Positions 7,766 through 15,921 of a stretch of DNA of 38,749 bases are shown here, in pieces. Made by a program: the position numbers and the translations under genes. Origin of the DNA: Spirochaetales bacterium (GTDB taxonomy: Bacteria > Spirochaetota > Spirochaetia > DSM-27196 > Alkalispirochaetaceae); NCBI GenBank assembly GCA_028282545.1, contig JANQHT010000027.1:1-38749 (forward strand), in the 5' to 3' direction. The notes beneath the pieces were generated by a model. That model saw only the letters and a list, made by a program, of their open reading frames with translations, made no database searches and had not been told where the DNA came from. How positions within the stretch are numbered: position 1 is the stretch's first letter; every line of letters starts with the position of its first letter.

Positions 7766-9505
7766 CTATCGAATGTCGAAGAAGTGTCGCTGCAGATACG
7801 CCACGCGACGCCGTGCAGGCTCCCACCATTCGCTGAAGGGGTACTCATGAACGACGCGTTCGTACAGAGCCCGCGCCCGGCGGTAGTCGCGATACGCAGG
7901 CATTTCGTAGATAGAGGCGAGACGAAACAGCACCCAATCGAAATCGGTACTGCCCGTTTCAAGAAGCTCGGTGAGGAGTGCCAGTTCGCCCTCGACATCG
8001 TTCTCCGCCTGCAGTGCCCGGGCGCGTTCGATCAACGGTTCATCCATGGGGTCCGATAACGCGGTGGTGGTCGCATTCGCACTTCCTCGGGTCGAACCGG
8101 TGCCGTCGCGGCCCACCTCCACCCGGTCTACACGTGTTGACTCTTCGCTTTGCGCAATCGGCGCCGACGATGAATCGGTCCCCGATCCCGGGGCCGTACC
8201 CGGCACTGTCGTTATCTGGTGTACCGTCCCCTCGCCGTCCGCGTCAGAAGACGGTCGGGCGATGCGGTGTTCCACCGGCGGCGCAACGTCAACGGTGACG
8301 ACGTGCGTCCAGGTGGTTCCCGTCTCAAGCCGTTGACCGTCGAAGCGAAGTGCGTACGAGCCCGGCGCGTCCGCCTGAAAAAAAAACGCCACGCCGCCAT
8401 CCACGAAGTCGCGCCGGATATAGTCAACCGTACCTGGACCTTCGGCACCGAGGTACACCCAACCGGCCCGGTCGAGCACCACGGAAAAGACACGGTTCTG
8501 TTCGGCCTGCGCGGTGGAAGCGGTCTGCTCCCGCTCGCGGGGGGGTGCGGCGGCGGTATCCGGTACGCCTTCGAGCGCCGCCGGGGGATCAACCGCCGAT
8601 TCGCCGGGGTCGCTCGAAACCGTTGGAGGGTCTCCGTCATCCGGGGAGTAAGAACGACGAACAGCGACATCGAGGGTATCGCCCGCCGAAGTGGGAGAGA
8701 CCGTCCGAGCGTTGTCCTCCTCCACAGGCGCGGCCGGGTTGATTTGATCGGGGCGGCCCCTGTCCGGTGTGGCCGGGTCGGGCTGATCGCGACGCTCTCC
8801 GGTCGGCGTGGTCTGATCGATCTGATCGGGGCGACCCCTGTCCGGCGCGGCCGGTTCTACTCGACCAAGACGCTCTCCGGTCGGCGCGGCCGGTTCTACC
8901 CGACCAAGACGCTCTCCGGCAGCGGGGATAGCGTGTTCGCGCCGCTCCACACCGCCGTCGAGAACCGACCTCGAATCATCGGGAAGCTCGGGGGCCGACC
9001 GGTCGCGCGGAGGCATCTCCGGTGCGGACCGCTGCGAGACCGACCGGCCGTTTGGAGGTGTCCCGGGTACATATTGCTCGTCAACGACCGCTACAACCGC
9101 GGGCGTCGTGGGAACGATGAGACCCACCGCCGGAGGACCGGCGGGCCGTGCCTGGAGCGTCGGATCAACACGCGCCTGCCCGGGTTCAGGCGCAATGAGC
9201 GTGGGCCGCTCGGGGTCCCCCGACTCCGGCGGCGCCGGGGCGTCGAAACCGGCTACCTCCGGCGGCGCGGCATCGGGTTCACGATCCTGCGGGGCCACCC
9301 CGGCCGGTGCGGAATCGCTATGCGCCGCCCCGCCGGCCGACGCGGCACTACCCGGTGAGGTCCCGGCGGTGTCCGGATCGTTCCCTGCCGACGCCCGGTC
9401 CGTCGCTGGATTACTCTCAGCCCCTCTCAACCCCGGAGAGGTCGTACAGGCCGTTACAAAGAGAACCGCCAAGACGGCGCCGACGGCAAGCGGGCGTTTA
9501 CTCAA
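7766..9505 (-). CDS. TPR-containing lipoprotein with Pro-rich repeat region
   Basis: The 579-residue protein starts at TTG 9505, with AGGAG 7 nt upstream, and has a lipoprotein signal ending in FVTAC. Residues about 25-330 are Pro/Ala/Asp/Arg-rich and disordered-looking, including five tandem 13-residue units. A beta-rich domain follows (AGWVYLGAEGPGTVDYIRRD, then FFFQADAPGSYALRFDGQ), a type I associate with spirochaete envelope proteins. The C-terminal 100 residues are TPR helices (ERARALQAENDVEGELALL, ALYERVVHEYPFSEWWEPAR). An envelope-anchored scaffold is inferred. It overlaps the preceding small lipoprotein by 8 nt and lies between smc and ffh. Function unknown. Confidence 0.85.
   Translation of the reverse strand: MSKRPLAVGAVLAVLFVTACTTSPGLRGAESNPATDRASAGNDPDTAGTSPGSAASAGGAAHSDSAPAGVAPQDREPDAAPPEVAGFDAPAPPESGDPERPTLIAPEPGQARVDPTLQARPAGPPAVGLIVPTTPAVVAVVDEQYVPGTPPNGRSVSQRSAPEMPPRDRSAPELPDDSRSVLDGGVERREHAIPAAGERLGRVEPAAPTGERLGRVEPAAPDRGRPDQIDQTTPTGERRDQPDPATPDRGRPDQINPAAPVEEDNARTVSPTSAGDTLDVAVRRSYSPDDGDPPTVSSDPGESAVDPPAALEGVPDTAAAPPREREQTASTAQAEQNRVFSVVLDRAGWVYLGAEGPGTVDYIRRDFVDGGVAFFFQADAPGSYALRFDGQRLETGTTWTHVVTVDVAPPVEHRIARPSSDADGEGTVHQITTVPGTAPGSGTDSSSAPIAQSEESTRVDRVEVGRDGTGSTRGSANATTTALSDPMDEPLIERARALQAENDVEGELALLTELLETGSTDFDWVLFRLASIYEMPAYRDYRRARALYERVVHEYPFSEWWEPARRRVAYLQRHFFDIR
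8723..8917 (-). repeat. Five tandem 39-bp units inside the TPR lipoprotein gene
   Basis: Five in-frame units of 39 bp encode 13-residue repeats of two alternating kinds, GERLGRVEPAAPT-like and RGRPDQINPAAPV-like. Two neighbouring units are nearly identical in DNA (CGACCAAGACGCTCTCCGG at 8862 and 8901), showing recent duplication. Unit number may vary between strains without breaking the frame. Confidence 0.85.
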
Positions 9506-9818
9506 AGAGGATCTCCTCTACGCGACGATGCGCGCTCTTTAGGACCGCCTCCTCGAGGATCGTTTCCTGGTCGTGCAGGTACGATTCGAAGCGGTCACGG
9601 TCCAGCGGCTCGTCGGGGTCGATGAAGAACTCCGGTTCCGGCTCCGAGAGACGCCCTTCCACGTCGGGTGTTATGTAATCCGCATCGAGGAGGAGGTCAC
9701 GCTCAACGTATTGCCGTCCGGACGACGGAGACGGTTCTTCCGAACGGCAGGCGGCGACGACGAGAAGCGGCACGGCCGCGACGAAAGCCCAGCTATACGT
9801 TCTGTTCGACCAGACCAT
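9498..9818 (-). CDS. Small lipoprotein of unknown function
   Basis: The 106-residue product has a signal sequence with lipobox VVAAC (Cys at residue 24), then a Ser/Pro linker and an acidic helical body (DEPLDRDRFESYLHDQETIL). It overlaps the 3' end of smc by 26 nt and the next lipoprotein gene by 8 nt, so the three are almost surely one transcript and translationally coupled. I do not recognise the family. Pairing with a larger TPR lipoprotein suggests the two act together at the envelope, but that is inference. Confidence 0.78.
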   Translation of the reverse strand: MVWSNRTYSWAFVAAVPLLVVAACRSEEPSPSSGRQYVERDLLLDADYITPDVEGRLSEPEPEFFIDPDEPLDRDRFESYLHDQETILEEAVLKSAHRRVEEILFE

Positions 9819-12570
9819 CCACCTTCACCGTCACGACCTTGCTGACGCCGCTCTCTTCCATGGTGACGCCCAGGAACGTCCTTGCCCCGGCCACCGTCTT
9901 CTTGTTGTGAGTGATAACGACGAACTGCGATTGTTCGGCAAACTCCTGCAGCATCTCAACGAACCGGGCAACGTTGTGCTCGTCCAGGGCGGCATCGATC
10001 TCGTCGAGCAACGAAAAGGGTGACGGTCGAACCATAAAGGTTGCAAAGAGGAGCGCCACGGCGGTCAGGCTCCGCTCACCACCGGACAAAAGCGCAATGC
10101 TTTCCAGCTTCTTGCCCGGCGGTTGAACCAGGATGTTGATGCCGCTATCGAGTACGTTTTCCGCGTCCACAAGCCTGAGTTCCGCTCGCCCACCGCCGAA
10201 GAGACGGCGGAAGATCGAGTGGAAATTCTTCCGGATCTGGTTGTACGTCTCTACGAAGAGCTGCTCCGATTCACGCTGGATCTCTCCGGTGACCTTTTTG
10301 AGATCTTCCCGGGCGACGTGGAGGTCGTCCAACTGTTTTGCGAGAAACTCGTAGCGTTCCTTCACTTGGACGAACTCCTCCGGCGCCATGAGGTTGACGT
10401 TGCCGATGGCCCTCAATTCGTCCCGCAGCGTGGCGGCCGTATCCCGCGCCTGGGAGGCGCTCCCTTCCAAGGGCCGGTCGGAGTCGAATTCTCGCAGGTC
10501 GCGACCGTGGCGCTCCTCGAAACTCTCGAAGAGCGTCCGCTTCTCGGTATTCTTCTCCGCCAGCACCACCTTGGCGCGTTCGAACTTCTCCTGCGTTTCG
10601 GCGAGCTCCTGCATCTCCCGCTTGATGTGGATTTCTTCGTCCTTGAGGGATCGGTTGTTGGCGTCGATCGATCCTTCGAGGTCTTTCGATTCGGCGGTGA
10701 GTTTCGCCTCATCCGTCCGAAGATTCTCGATCTCAGACTCAAGGCGTTCGATCTGCGCCGCAAGTGCCTCACGACGCTCCGTGTCGCGTTTACTCTGCGC
10801 GTCGGTATCGACGATGCTCTGCTCGATATCGAGGATTTCCCGCTCCAGCCGTTCCGCGGTGTTTCGTTCCGTCTCTGCCCGTGCTTCAAGCTGCACGCGA
10901 TTCATCCGCATCTGTTCGAGGTTCTGCCGTTCCTTCTCGATCGTTCCTTGGAGACGGGCGTTCTCGTCCCGGAGCGACTGAACGTCGCCGCGGCGCTCCC
11001 GGTTATCCTGATGGAGCACCACGATCTGTTCGTCCAGGGTCCGTTTCTTTGTGATGGCACCTTCCGGGGCGAGGAGTTCGTCCAAAAAACCGGGAATCGC
11101 CGCCCGGTAGGCGGTAAAGGCGGTACGCACCCGTTCTACGATCCCCGCGAGGCGTTCGTGCCCCGCACGGATCGTCTCTTCGGACTCGGCCGTGTCGGAG
11201 CCGCGAAGGCGGTCATCCAGGACGGCCCGGCGCCCTTCGACTTCTATGGTGAGCGCCTCGACGGCCGCTTCAATCTCCGCTTCATTGCGTTTGCGCGTAC
11301 CGGAGCTGTAGTTCGACTCCTTGAGCCGCCGCTCGAGCGCGTCAACCAGCTCATCAGTCGCGGCCCGCAGTTCTTCCTGAAGGTCGGTGAGGCGCGAGTC
11401 GTTCTCGCCGATACGCCCCTCCTGTTCAGATACGCGCTCGGCGTTCTCGCTCCTGCGCTCTTGGGCCCGATCGATCCGCTCCCGAATGCCCTCGACGGTC
11501 TTGTCCAGTTCGCGTACACGCTGTTCCGCGGCAACGACCGCATCGAGCGCTTCCGTTCGAGACGCGGATAGTGTCTCCAGCTTGGTCGTGAACGCTCGCC
11601 GTCGCTCCGTATCGCGAGCGAGCTTGCGGGCCACCTCTTCGATCTGCTCGCGGATGAGATCGATTCGCTCCCGCCGGCCGCTCCGTTCCAACTGTACGCC
11701 GTAGAGCCGCTTCTGGACCTCCACGAGGCGCGATTCCATCGAGTTGACGCGGTCTACTTCCGCCTCCAACGATTCGTTGAGTTTGTCGATCTTTGCGCGC
11801 GTTTTCTCGCGACGGAGCCGGAGTTTCTCCACCGCCGCTTCCTGTTTCACCGTCTCTTCACGAAGGCGTTTGAGCCGGTGCCGCTGGATCAGAACCTCGG
11901 CGGCAAAGAGCTCTTCCCGCACCTGCCGGTACCGCGAGGTCTTGTCCGCCTGTCGTTCCAGGGTATCGTAGGAACGCTTCACCTCGCGGAGAACGTTCTG
12001 GACCTCGTGCATGTTCGCCTCGGTCCGTTCCAGCTTGCGGTCCGCTTCGCGGCCGCGAACCTTGTACCGCGTGATCCCCGCGGCCTCTTCAAAAAGGGCC
12101 CGCCGGTCCTCCGGGCGGTTCGACAGGATCTGATCGATTCGACCCTGTTCCATGATGGAATAGGCGGTCTTACCGATACCCGTATCGTAGAAGAGTTCCC
12201 GGACGTCCTTGAGTTTCACCGGAGCGTTGTTGATGAAGTACTCGCTCTCTCCCGACCGAAAGAGCCTCCGTTTCACGCCGATCTCCGGGACGTCCAGGGG
12301 CAGTACACCGTTGTTTTGCAGCGTCAAGGTAACCTCGGCCACGTTGAGCGCTTTTCGCGTTTCGGTGCCGTTGAAGATGATGTCTTCCATGCGGTCCGCC
12401 CTGAGCGAGCGCGTACCCTGCTCGCCGAGCACCCACTTCACGGCATCCACGACGTTACTCTTGCCGCACCCGTTGGGTCCAACCAGCGCGCTGATCCCCT
12501 CGGAAAACTCGATCCGACTCTTCTCCGCGAACGATTTGAAACCAAAAAGGTCAATACTCTTGAGAAACAA
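9793..12570 (-). CDS. smc: Chromosome segregation protein SMC, short form
   Basis: SMC is the ATPase of the condensin-like SMC-ScpAB complex that organises the chromosome. The N-terminal head has GPNGCGKSNVVDAVKWVLGE (Walker A at residues 31-38); the C-terminal head has LLSGGERSLTAVALLFA (signature) and FSLLDEIDAALDEHN (Walker B). Two long coiled coils lie between. At 925 residues it is about 250 shorter than typical SMC (roughly 1,180), and no globular hinge sequence can be recognised in the middle (about residues 430-520). The TTG at 12570 was chosen because it gives the family start (L/M)FLKSIDLFGFKSFA with GGGAG upstream; the ORF extends 63 codons further without homology. It diverges from rnhB by 37 bp. 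Confidence 0.95.
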   Translation of the reverse strand: MFLKSIDLFGFKSFAEKSRIEFSEGISALVGPNGCGKSNVVDAVKWVLGEQGTRSLRADRMEDIIFNGTETRKALNVAEVTLTLQNNGVLPLDVPEIGVKRRLFRSGESEYFINNAPVKLKDVRELFYDTGIGKTAYSIMEQGRIDQILSNRPEDRRALFEEAAGITRYKVRGREADRKLERTEANMHEVQNVLREVKRSYDTLERQADKTSRYRQVREELFAAEVLIQRHRLKRLREETVKQEAAVEKLRLRREKTRAKIDKLNESLEAEVDRVNSMESRLVEVQKRLYGVQLERSGRRERIDLIREQIEEVARKLARDTERRRAFTTKLETLSASRTEALDAVVAAEQRVRELDKTVEGIRERIDRAQERRSENAERVSEQEGRIGENDSRLTDLQEELRAATDELVDALERRLKESNYSSGTRKRNEAEIEAAVEALTIEVEGRRAVLDDRLRGSDTAESEETIRAGHERLAGIVERVRTAFTAYRAAIPGFLDELLAPEGAITKKRTLDEQIVVLHQDNRERRGDVQSLRDENARLQGTIEKERQNLEQMRMNRVQLEARAETERNTAERLEREILDIEQSIVDTDAQSKRDTERREALAAQIERLESEIENLRTDEAKLTAESKDLEGSIDANNRSLKDEEIHIKREMQELAETQEKFERAKVVLAEKNTEKRTLFESFEERHGRDLREFDSDRPLEGSASQARDTAATLRDELRAIGNVNLMAPEEFVQVKERYEFLAKQLDDLHVAREDLKKVTGEIQRESEQLFVETYNQIRKNFHSIFRRLFGGGRAELRLVDAENVLDSGINILVQPPGKKLESIALLSGGERSLTAVALLFATFMVRPSPFSLLDEIDAALDEHNVARFVEMLQEFAEQSQFVVITHNKKTVAGARTFLGVTMEESGVSKVVTVKVDGLVEQNV

Positions 12571-12572
12571 TG

Positions 12573-12607
12573 TTGCTCCCGTAGTACACTGCCCGTAGTA
12601 TAGCGTC
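12573..12607 (+). promoter_or_regulatory. Candidate rnhB promoter giving a leaderless mRNA
   Basis: TTGCTC at 12573-12578 and TAGTAT at 12596-12601 are separated by 17 bp. The expected start point, about 7 nt past the -10 box, falls on the A of the rnhB ATG at 12608. No Shine-Dalgarno sequence is present. The call rests on matches only. Confidence 0.45.
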
Positions 12608-13216
12608 ATGGTGACCTGTGGTATAGACGAAGTGGGGCGTGGGCCCCTGGCCGGTCCGGTGTGCGCCGCGGCGGTCACCTTCACAACACCACCCGACTCG
12701 GGGCTCCTTGCCGACTCGAAAGCCGTGAGCGAGGCGCGCCGGAACAGGGCCGCGTCCATGCTGCAGGGGTGCGCCCTCTACGCGCTCGGATGGGCCGATC
12801 CGGCCGAGATTGACGCCGTCAATATCCTTGAAGCGTCACTCCTGGCGATGCGCCGCGCCCTGGATGGACTCCGCAGGCAGTGTTCATCGCGGTCCATTAC
12901 AGTGTCGCGGGTACTCGTTGACGGGAACAAGTGTCCCTCTATACCGGAGCCGTGTTATGCTATCGTCCGCGGTGACGCCACGGTTCCGGAGATCCAGGCG
13001 GCAAGCATCCTTGCCAAAGTTGCTCGCGATCGATGGATCGTGTCGTACGATTTCACCTCACCGCGCTACGAGTTTGCCCTCCACAAGGGATACCCTACGC
13101 GCCGCCATCGCGAGCTTGTCGCTTTGTTCGGTCCCGATCCCATCCACCGCCGCTCTTTTCGCGGAGTTGGGCCCGCACAAATGCCAGAGCCTCCTGGAGG
13201 CCCCGTTCAAAACTGA
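12608..13216 (+). CDS. rnhB: Ribonuclease HII
   Basis: RNase HII cuts RNA in RNA-DNA hybrids and starts removal of ribonucleotides misincorporated in DNA. The 202-residue protein opens with CGIDEVGRGPLAGPV (catalytic Asp7 and Glu8), has LVDGNKCPSIP (Asp105) and QAASILAKVARDRW (Asp141), and ends near HRRSFRGVGPAQ as in the family. The last residues after this motif are Pro-rich and variable. It is divergent from smc and its 3' end overlaps the convergent bpuR gene by 122 bp. In Bacillus rnhB sits in the rplS-ylqG interval, so it has been moved here. Confidence 0.96.
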   Translation: MVTCGIDEVGRGPLAGPVCAAAVTFTTPPDSGLLADSKAVSEARRNRAASMLQGCALYALGWADPAEIDAVNILEASLLAMRRALDGLRRQCSSRSITVSRVLVDGNKCPSIPEPCYAIVRGDATVPEIQAASILAKVARDRWIVSYDFTSPRYEFALHKGYPTRRHRELVALFGPDPIHRRSFRGVGPAQMPEPPGGPVQN

Positions 13217-13400
13217 CCAAGTCCTCTTCGAAGACGACCACTTGGTGGCGATCGAACTCCTCAGCGTGTTCGAGTTTCTTGCTTTCCACGATAGTCAGGA
13301 AGAGATCCTTGTTCCGGTTCTCCTTGACGTTAAAAAAATACGTGCGCCGATCGTTGACGGACCGGGCACGCGTCGAAAAAACCTCGCCGCGCGTACCCAT
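13095..13400 (-). CDS. bpuR: PUR-domain (DUF3276) nucleic-acid-binding protein, BpuR-like
   Basis: The first 80 residues match the bacterial PUR-alpha family, best known as BpuR of Borrelia, which binds DNA and RNA and modulates expression of several genes including its own. Characteristic segments are MGTRGEVFSTRA, RRTYFFNVKENRNKDLFLTI and FDRHQVVVFEEDLVSFERGL. A Gly/Arg/Asp-rich tail of about 20 residues (SGGGWDRDRTKRQARDGGA) follows. The gene begins 21 nt after the PilZ gene. Its 3' 122 bp overlap rnhB on the opposite strand, so both reading frames are fixed by each other there. A role as a global nucleic-acid-binding regulator is inferred from the family. Confidence 0.9.
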   Translation of the reverse strand: MGTRGEVFSTRARSVNDRRTYFFNVKENRNKDLFLTIVESKKLEHAEEFDRHQVVVFEEDLVSFERGLQEALAFVRAQLREKSGGGWDRDRTKRQARDGGA

Positions 13401-13421
13401 CCGGCGACAGTAGCACGAAGG

Positions 13422-14261
13422 TCAGACCTGGGGAACCCATCCTTTGCCGTGCAGCAGTCCCTTGCCCCACTCGGAAAACCCGCCGAGTGACGAAGGATCG
13501 CGGGACGGCTCGAGGCCCAGGATGCGCAAAGCCCGAACGAGCCGTCGGATGTTGCGTTTTGTCGCCCCGTCCGGTCTGAACTGGAGTCCAAATCCGTTCT
13601 CAATAGAGCTGCTTTTGTGAACGATCCGGGCTGGGACGTCTACGACGAAATTCGAGATACTCATGCGAAACTCAACCTCATCACCCGGCTCTGCGTCTAC
13701 CTTTGCAACGACAAACGCCCCGCCTTCAGAGAAGTCACGCAGCGTGTGATCGATAATAGCGCCGCCGATTCGCAACTCACCGGGAAGTGAAACGAGAAAG
13801 CGCGGCTTCGACTCCCACCACCGCAGGGCGCGGTCAAAGTACACCTTTCGAACGGTCGGCAACAGGTAGTAGACGGCGACCACCAAGTTGAAGAGGAAGA
13901 ACACAAGATAGAGCCACAACGCGCCGCGTTCACCCGACTGGGAGCGCCAGGACCAGAGGTTGTCCACCAGCGCCCAGGCAATCGCCGCGAGGAAGACCGG
14001 ATAACTCCAGCGCTTCATCGCAAACACGGCGATTCCAGCGATCGGCAGCATGAAGAAAAAGGCAAAGACTTGGTGCGGTTGGCGAACGGAAAAATAGTAG
14101 CCGACATACGTTGCCGGAGAGACCCCGAGGTACGCAGCGTTGACGAGCGTGTTAATGACGGGCATAAGGATGAGCACGGCAGCCAGGATAACGATGGGCC
14201 ACGGTTTGTATCGCATACCCCAAGCGTAAGCGAAGGTTCGGTACATTTCAAACGATTTCAT
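13422..14261 (-). CDS. Membrane-bound PilZ-domain protein
   Basis: The 279-residue protein has about four hydrophobic segments (near residues 21-42, 64-83, 87-102 and 115-134) followed by a cytoplasmic PilZ domain from about residue 150. The domain carries the D/NxSxxG motif as DFSEGGAFV (176-184), which contacts cyclic di-GMP. The usual RxxxR motif is not clear: the corresponding part reads ESKPRFLVSLPGE, so c-di-GMP affinity is uncertain. It could link c-di-GMP levels to motility or envelope behaviour. Start choice is open (ATG at 14261, 14246 or 14216); none has a strong ribosome site. It is 21 nt upstream of bpuR. Confidence 0.85.
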   Translation of the reverse strand: MKSFEMYRTFAYAWGMRYKPWPIVILAAVLILMPVINTLVNAAYLGVSPATYVGYYFSVRQPHQVFAFFFMLPIAGIAVFAMKRWSYPVFLAAIAWALVDNLWSWRSQSGERGALWLYLVFFLFNLVVAVYYLLPTVRKVYFDRALRWWESKPRFLVSLPGELRIGGAIIDHTLRDFSEGGAFVVAKVDAEPGDEVEFRMSISNFVVDVPARIVHKSSSIENGFGLQFRPDGATKRNIRRLVRALRILGLEPSRDPSSLGGFSEWGKGLLHGKGWVPQV

Positions 14262-14371
14262 CGAGGAAACGTCTCGCCATGTACCATCTGATCTACAAGA
14301 GCCGCGGCACCGAAGAGGACGCCGGCACCGGCGCGCGCTCTGGGGGCGGCAACTCTAACCGGAGACGAGTG

Positions 14372-15445
14372 CTACCGTTTGACGCGGGCGTTCCCCTCCC
14401 AAATGGACCACACCTGCTCTTCATCTGCCGGCTGAGCGTAATCGGTGAACATCGTCACCGCCAGGGCACCGGTAGCCCAACCGAACCGTATCCATGTTTC
14501 CGGATCCCATCCGCGCAAAATCGCGTAGAGGAGTCCACCGACAAAGCCGTCACCGCCACCAATACGATCCAGGACGCCGATCTCCCTGGGTTCTTCCAGG
14601 TACCATTGGTCTCCGGCACGGACGATCGCGCCCCATCGGTGCGTGTTGGCGTTTACTACTTCCCGCAAGGTTGTCGCAAAGACGCCGGCGTTGGTGTAGC
14701 GCTCCCGGACCCGATCGATCATCCCGTAAAAGCCGTCGATCTTGGCACCGATGCCCTTCCCCCCCGCCTCGGGACCTTCAATACCCAGGCACAGTTGGAA
14801 GTCCTCCTCGTTCCCAACGAGCACGTCCGCCATTGAGGCGATTTCCGAGAACGTCTCCCGGAGTTCTTTCTCCCGCCCCGTCCAGAAGGAAGCGCGATGG
14901 TTGAGGTCAAAGCAGATGCGCGTGCCGTATTTCTTGGCCGCCCGTGCCACCGCCAGGCAAAAGGCGCTTGTTTCGGGTGAGAGCGCCGCAAACAGACCGG
15001 ATGTATGGACAAATTGAGCACCCCGATTGTCGAACAAACCATCCAGGTCGAAGTCGGCAGCGGTGATGATGCGGGCTACTTCGCCGGCACGGTCGTTGTG
15101 AACGTGGGGCCCCCGCGATCCAAAACCGCTGTCGGCCATGTTGATCTGGTGCCTGAAGCCCCAGGCGCCCCCTTGCTCCACCTCCGGCCCATCCCAGCTC
15201 ATGCGTCGGTGCCCAAGGTTGTCCTTGATCATACGCGCAATCGGACTGCCCTTCACAAAGGCGGTCAGAATGTGAACCGGCAGACCCAGGTACGACGCAA
15301 CGCTTCCCACATTCGATTCCGCGCTGGTCACGGTCATCGTAAAGGTATCGCTGGAGTGGAAGGGCTGGCCGCCGACCGGTGTCAGGCGCGTTCCCATGCT
15401 GGTGGGGATAACGATTGCGTAGTCCGCGTTCTCCTTGAGTTTCAT
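14372..15445 (-). CDS. PfkB-family sugar kinase, KDG-kinase-like
   Basis: The 357-residue protein belongs to the ribokinase/PfkB superfamily. The N-terminal part reads TSMGTRLTPVGGQPFHSSDT, then SAESNVGSVASYLGLP (substrate lid and sugar contacts). The middle has ICFDLNHRASFW, a hallmark of 2-keto-3-deoxygluconate kinases, and the C-terminal anion hole and catalytic Asp are in DRIGGGDGFVGGLLYAI. It probably phosphorylates a sugar acid such as KDG, but no uronate or KDPG pathway gene is nearby to confirm the substrate. The ATG at 15445 was chosen over a longer in-frame extension without homology. It follows tRNA-Gly on the same strand by 194 bp and seems to have its own promoter. Confidence 0.88.
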   Translation of the reverse strand: MKLKENADYAIVIPTSMGTRLTPVGGQPFHSSDTFTMTVTSAESNVGSVASYLGLPVHILTAFVKGSPIARMIKDNLGHRRMSWDGPEVEQGGAWGFRHQINMADSGFGSRGPHVHNDRAGEVARIITAADFDLDGLFDNRGAQFVHTSGLFAALSPETSAFCLAVARAAKKYGTRICFDLNHRASFWTGREKELRETFSEIASMADVLVGNEEDFQLCLGIEGPEAGGKGIGAKIDGFYGMIDRVRERYTNAGVFATTLREVVNANTHRWGAIVRAGDQWYLEEPREIGVLDRIGGGDGFVGGLLYAILRGWDPETWIRFGWATGALAVTMFTDYAQPADEEQVWSIWEGNARVKR

Positions 15446-15639
15446 GACGTCTGTATTGTACCGTTTTTCGAAAGGAAATGAAAGTAACGAACGCAAATCG
15501 CCGAATAACGGACGTTGATCACCAAACCTCCCGGCCGGGCTTTCGCACAACTTGGAGAGTGCGATCGATGGTCGCAAGGCGACCACAGGGATAGGAAGCG
15601 AAACGACGCCCAGGTATTATGGCCTGTAATCGGGCAGAC
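15446..15639 (-). other. Non-coding stretch between tRNA-Gly and the PfkB kinase
   Basis: No gene is seen. The stretch holds a 7-bp hairpin with loop AAG (TGGTCGC stem, 15569-15585), which could end the tRNA-Gly transcript although no T-run follows, and the candidate kinase promoter next to the coding start. A second GC palindrome (CCCGGCCGGG) lies near 15530. Confidence 0.4.
15455..15483 (-). promoter_or_regulatory. Candidate promoter of the PfkB kinase gene
   Basis: TACAAT (15455-15460) is a 5/6 match to the -10 box, with a weak TTTCAT 17 bp upstream (15478-15483). The start point would lie about 2-3 nt before the ATG at 15445, and no Shine-Dalgarno sequence is visible, so the mRNA may be effectively leaderless. 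Confidence 0.45.
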
Positions 15640-15711
15640 AGCGACCGATGGGAATCGAACCCACATCATCAGCTTGGAAGGCTGAGGTAATAACCATTAT
15701 ACGACGGTCGC
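15640..15711 (-). tRNA. tRNA-Gly (anticodon UCC)
   Basis: The 72-nt gene folds as a complete cloverleaf: acceptor GCGACCG with CGGTCGC, anticodon stem TCAGC/GCTGA around loop CTTCCAA (anticodon TCC), and T arm TGGG-TTCGATT-CCCA. The discriminator is T. The 3' CCA is not encoded. A strong promoter lies directly upstream. Confidence 0.97.
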
Positions 15712-15726
15712 GTTTCGGTATCGCAG

Positions 15727-15755
15727 AACGTATCAGGCGCCCGGCCTCCTGTCAA
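15727..15755 (-). promoter_or_regulatory. Promoter of tRNA-Gly
   Basis: A perfect TTGACA (15750-15755) is followed after 17 bp by TACGTT (15727-15732). The start point would be a few bases before the tRNA 5' end at 15711. The same architecture is found at the tRNA-Pro gene. Confidence 0.75.
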
Positions 15756-15778
15756 GGTAGGGGTTATGACGTCAGCGC

Positions 15779-15915
15779 TTCGCATGTTGGAGATCATATA
15801 CCCGTGGCCCGGATCACCTCCAAACGGCAATGTGATCTCCAACATGCGAACTGCCTGTCCTGTGACAGAAACTATAGTCGTCGGAGGGCTCGTCGCCCTC
15901 CGTCCATACTGAGAA
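15779..15915 (+). repeat. Dispersed intergenic repeat element, copy B
   Basis: This copy has the conserved core at 15825-15864 (CGGCAATGTGATCTCCAACA, then ATGCGAACTGCCTGT) and the CGGAGGGC hairpin with loop TCGTC at 15882-15902, followed by TCCATACTGAGAA. It lacks the GAAGAACAAAACGC palindrome of copies A and C. Instead, 18 bases spanning the core (15833-15850) are repeated as a perfect inverted repeat at 15779-15796 with a 36-nt spacer. It lies between the tRNA-Gly promoter and the end of the LRR lipoprotein gene. Confidence 0.88.
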
Positions 15916-15921
15916 TAGCTA

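Noticed and set aside
10123-11571. Plus-strand ORF of 482 codons across smc
   Set aside because: Shadow of the SMC coiled-coil region, with no start signal or motif.
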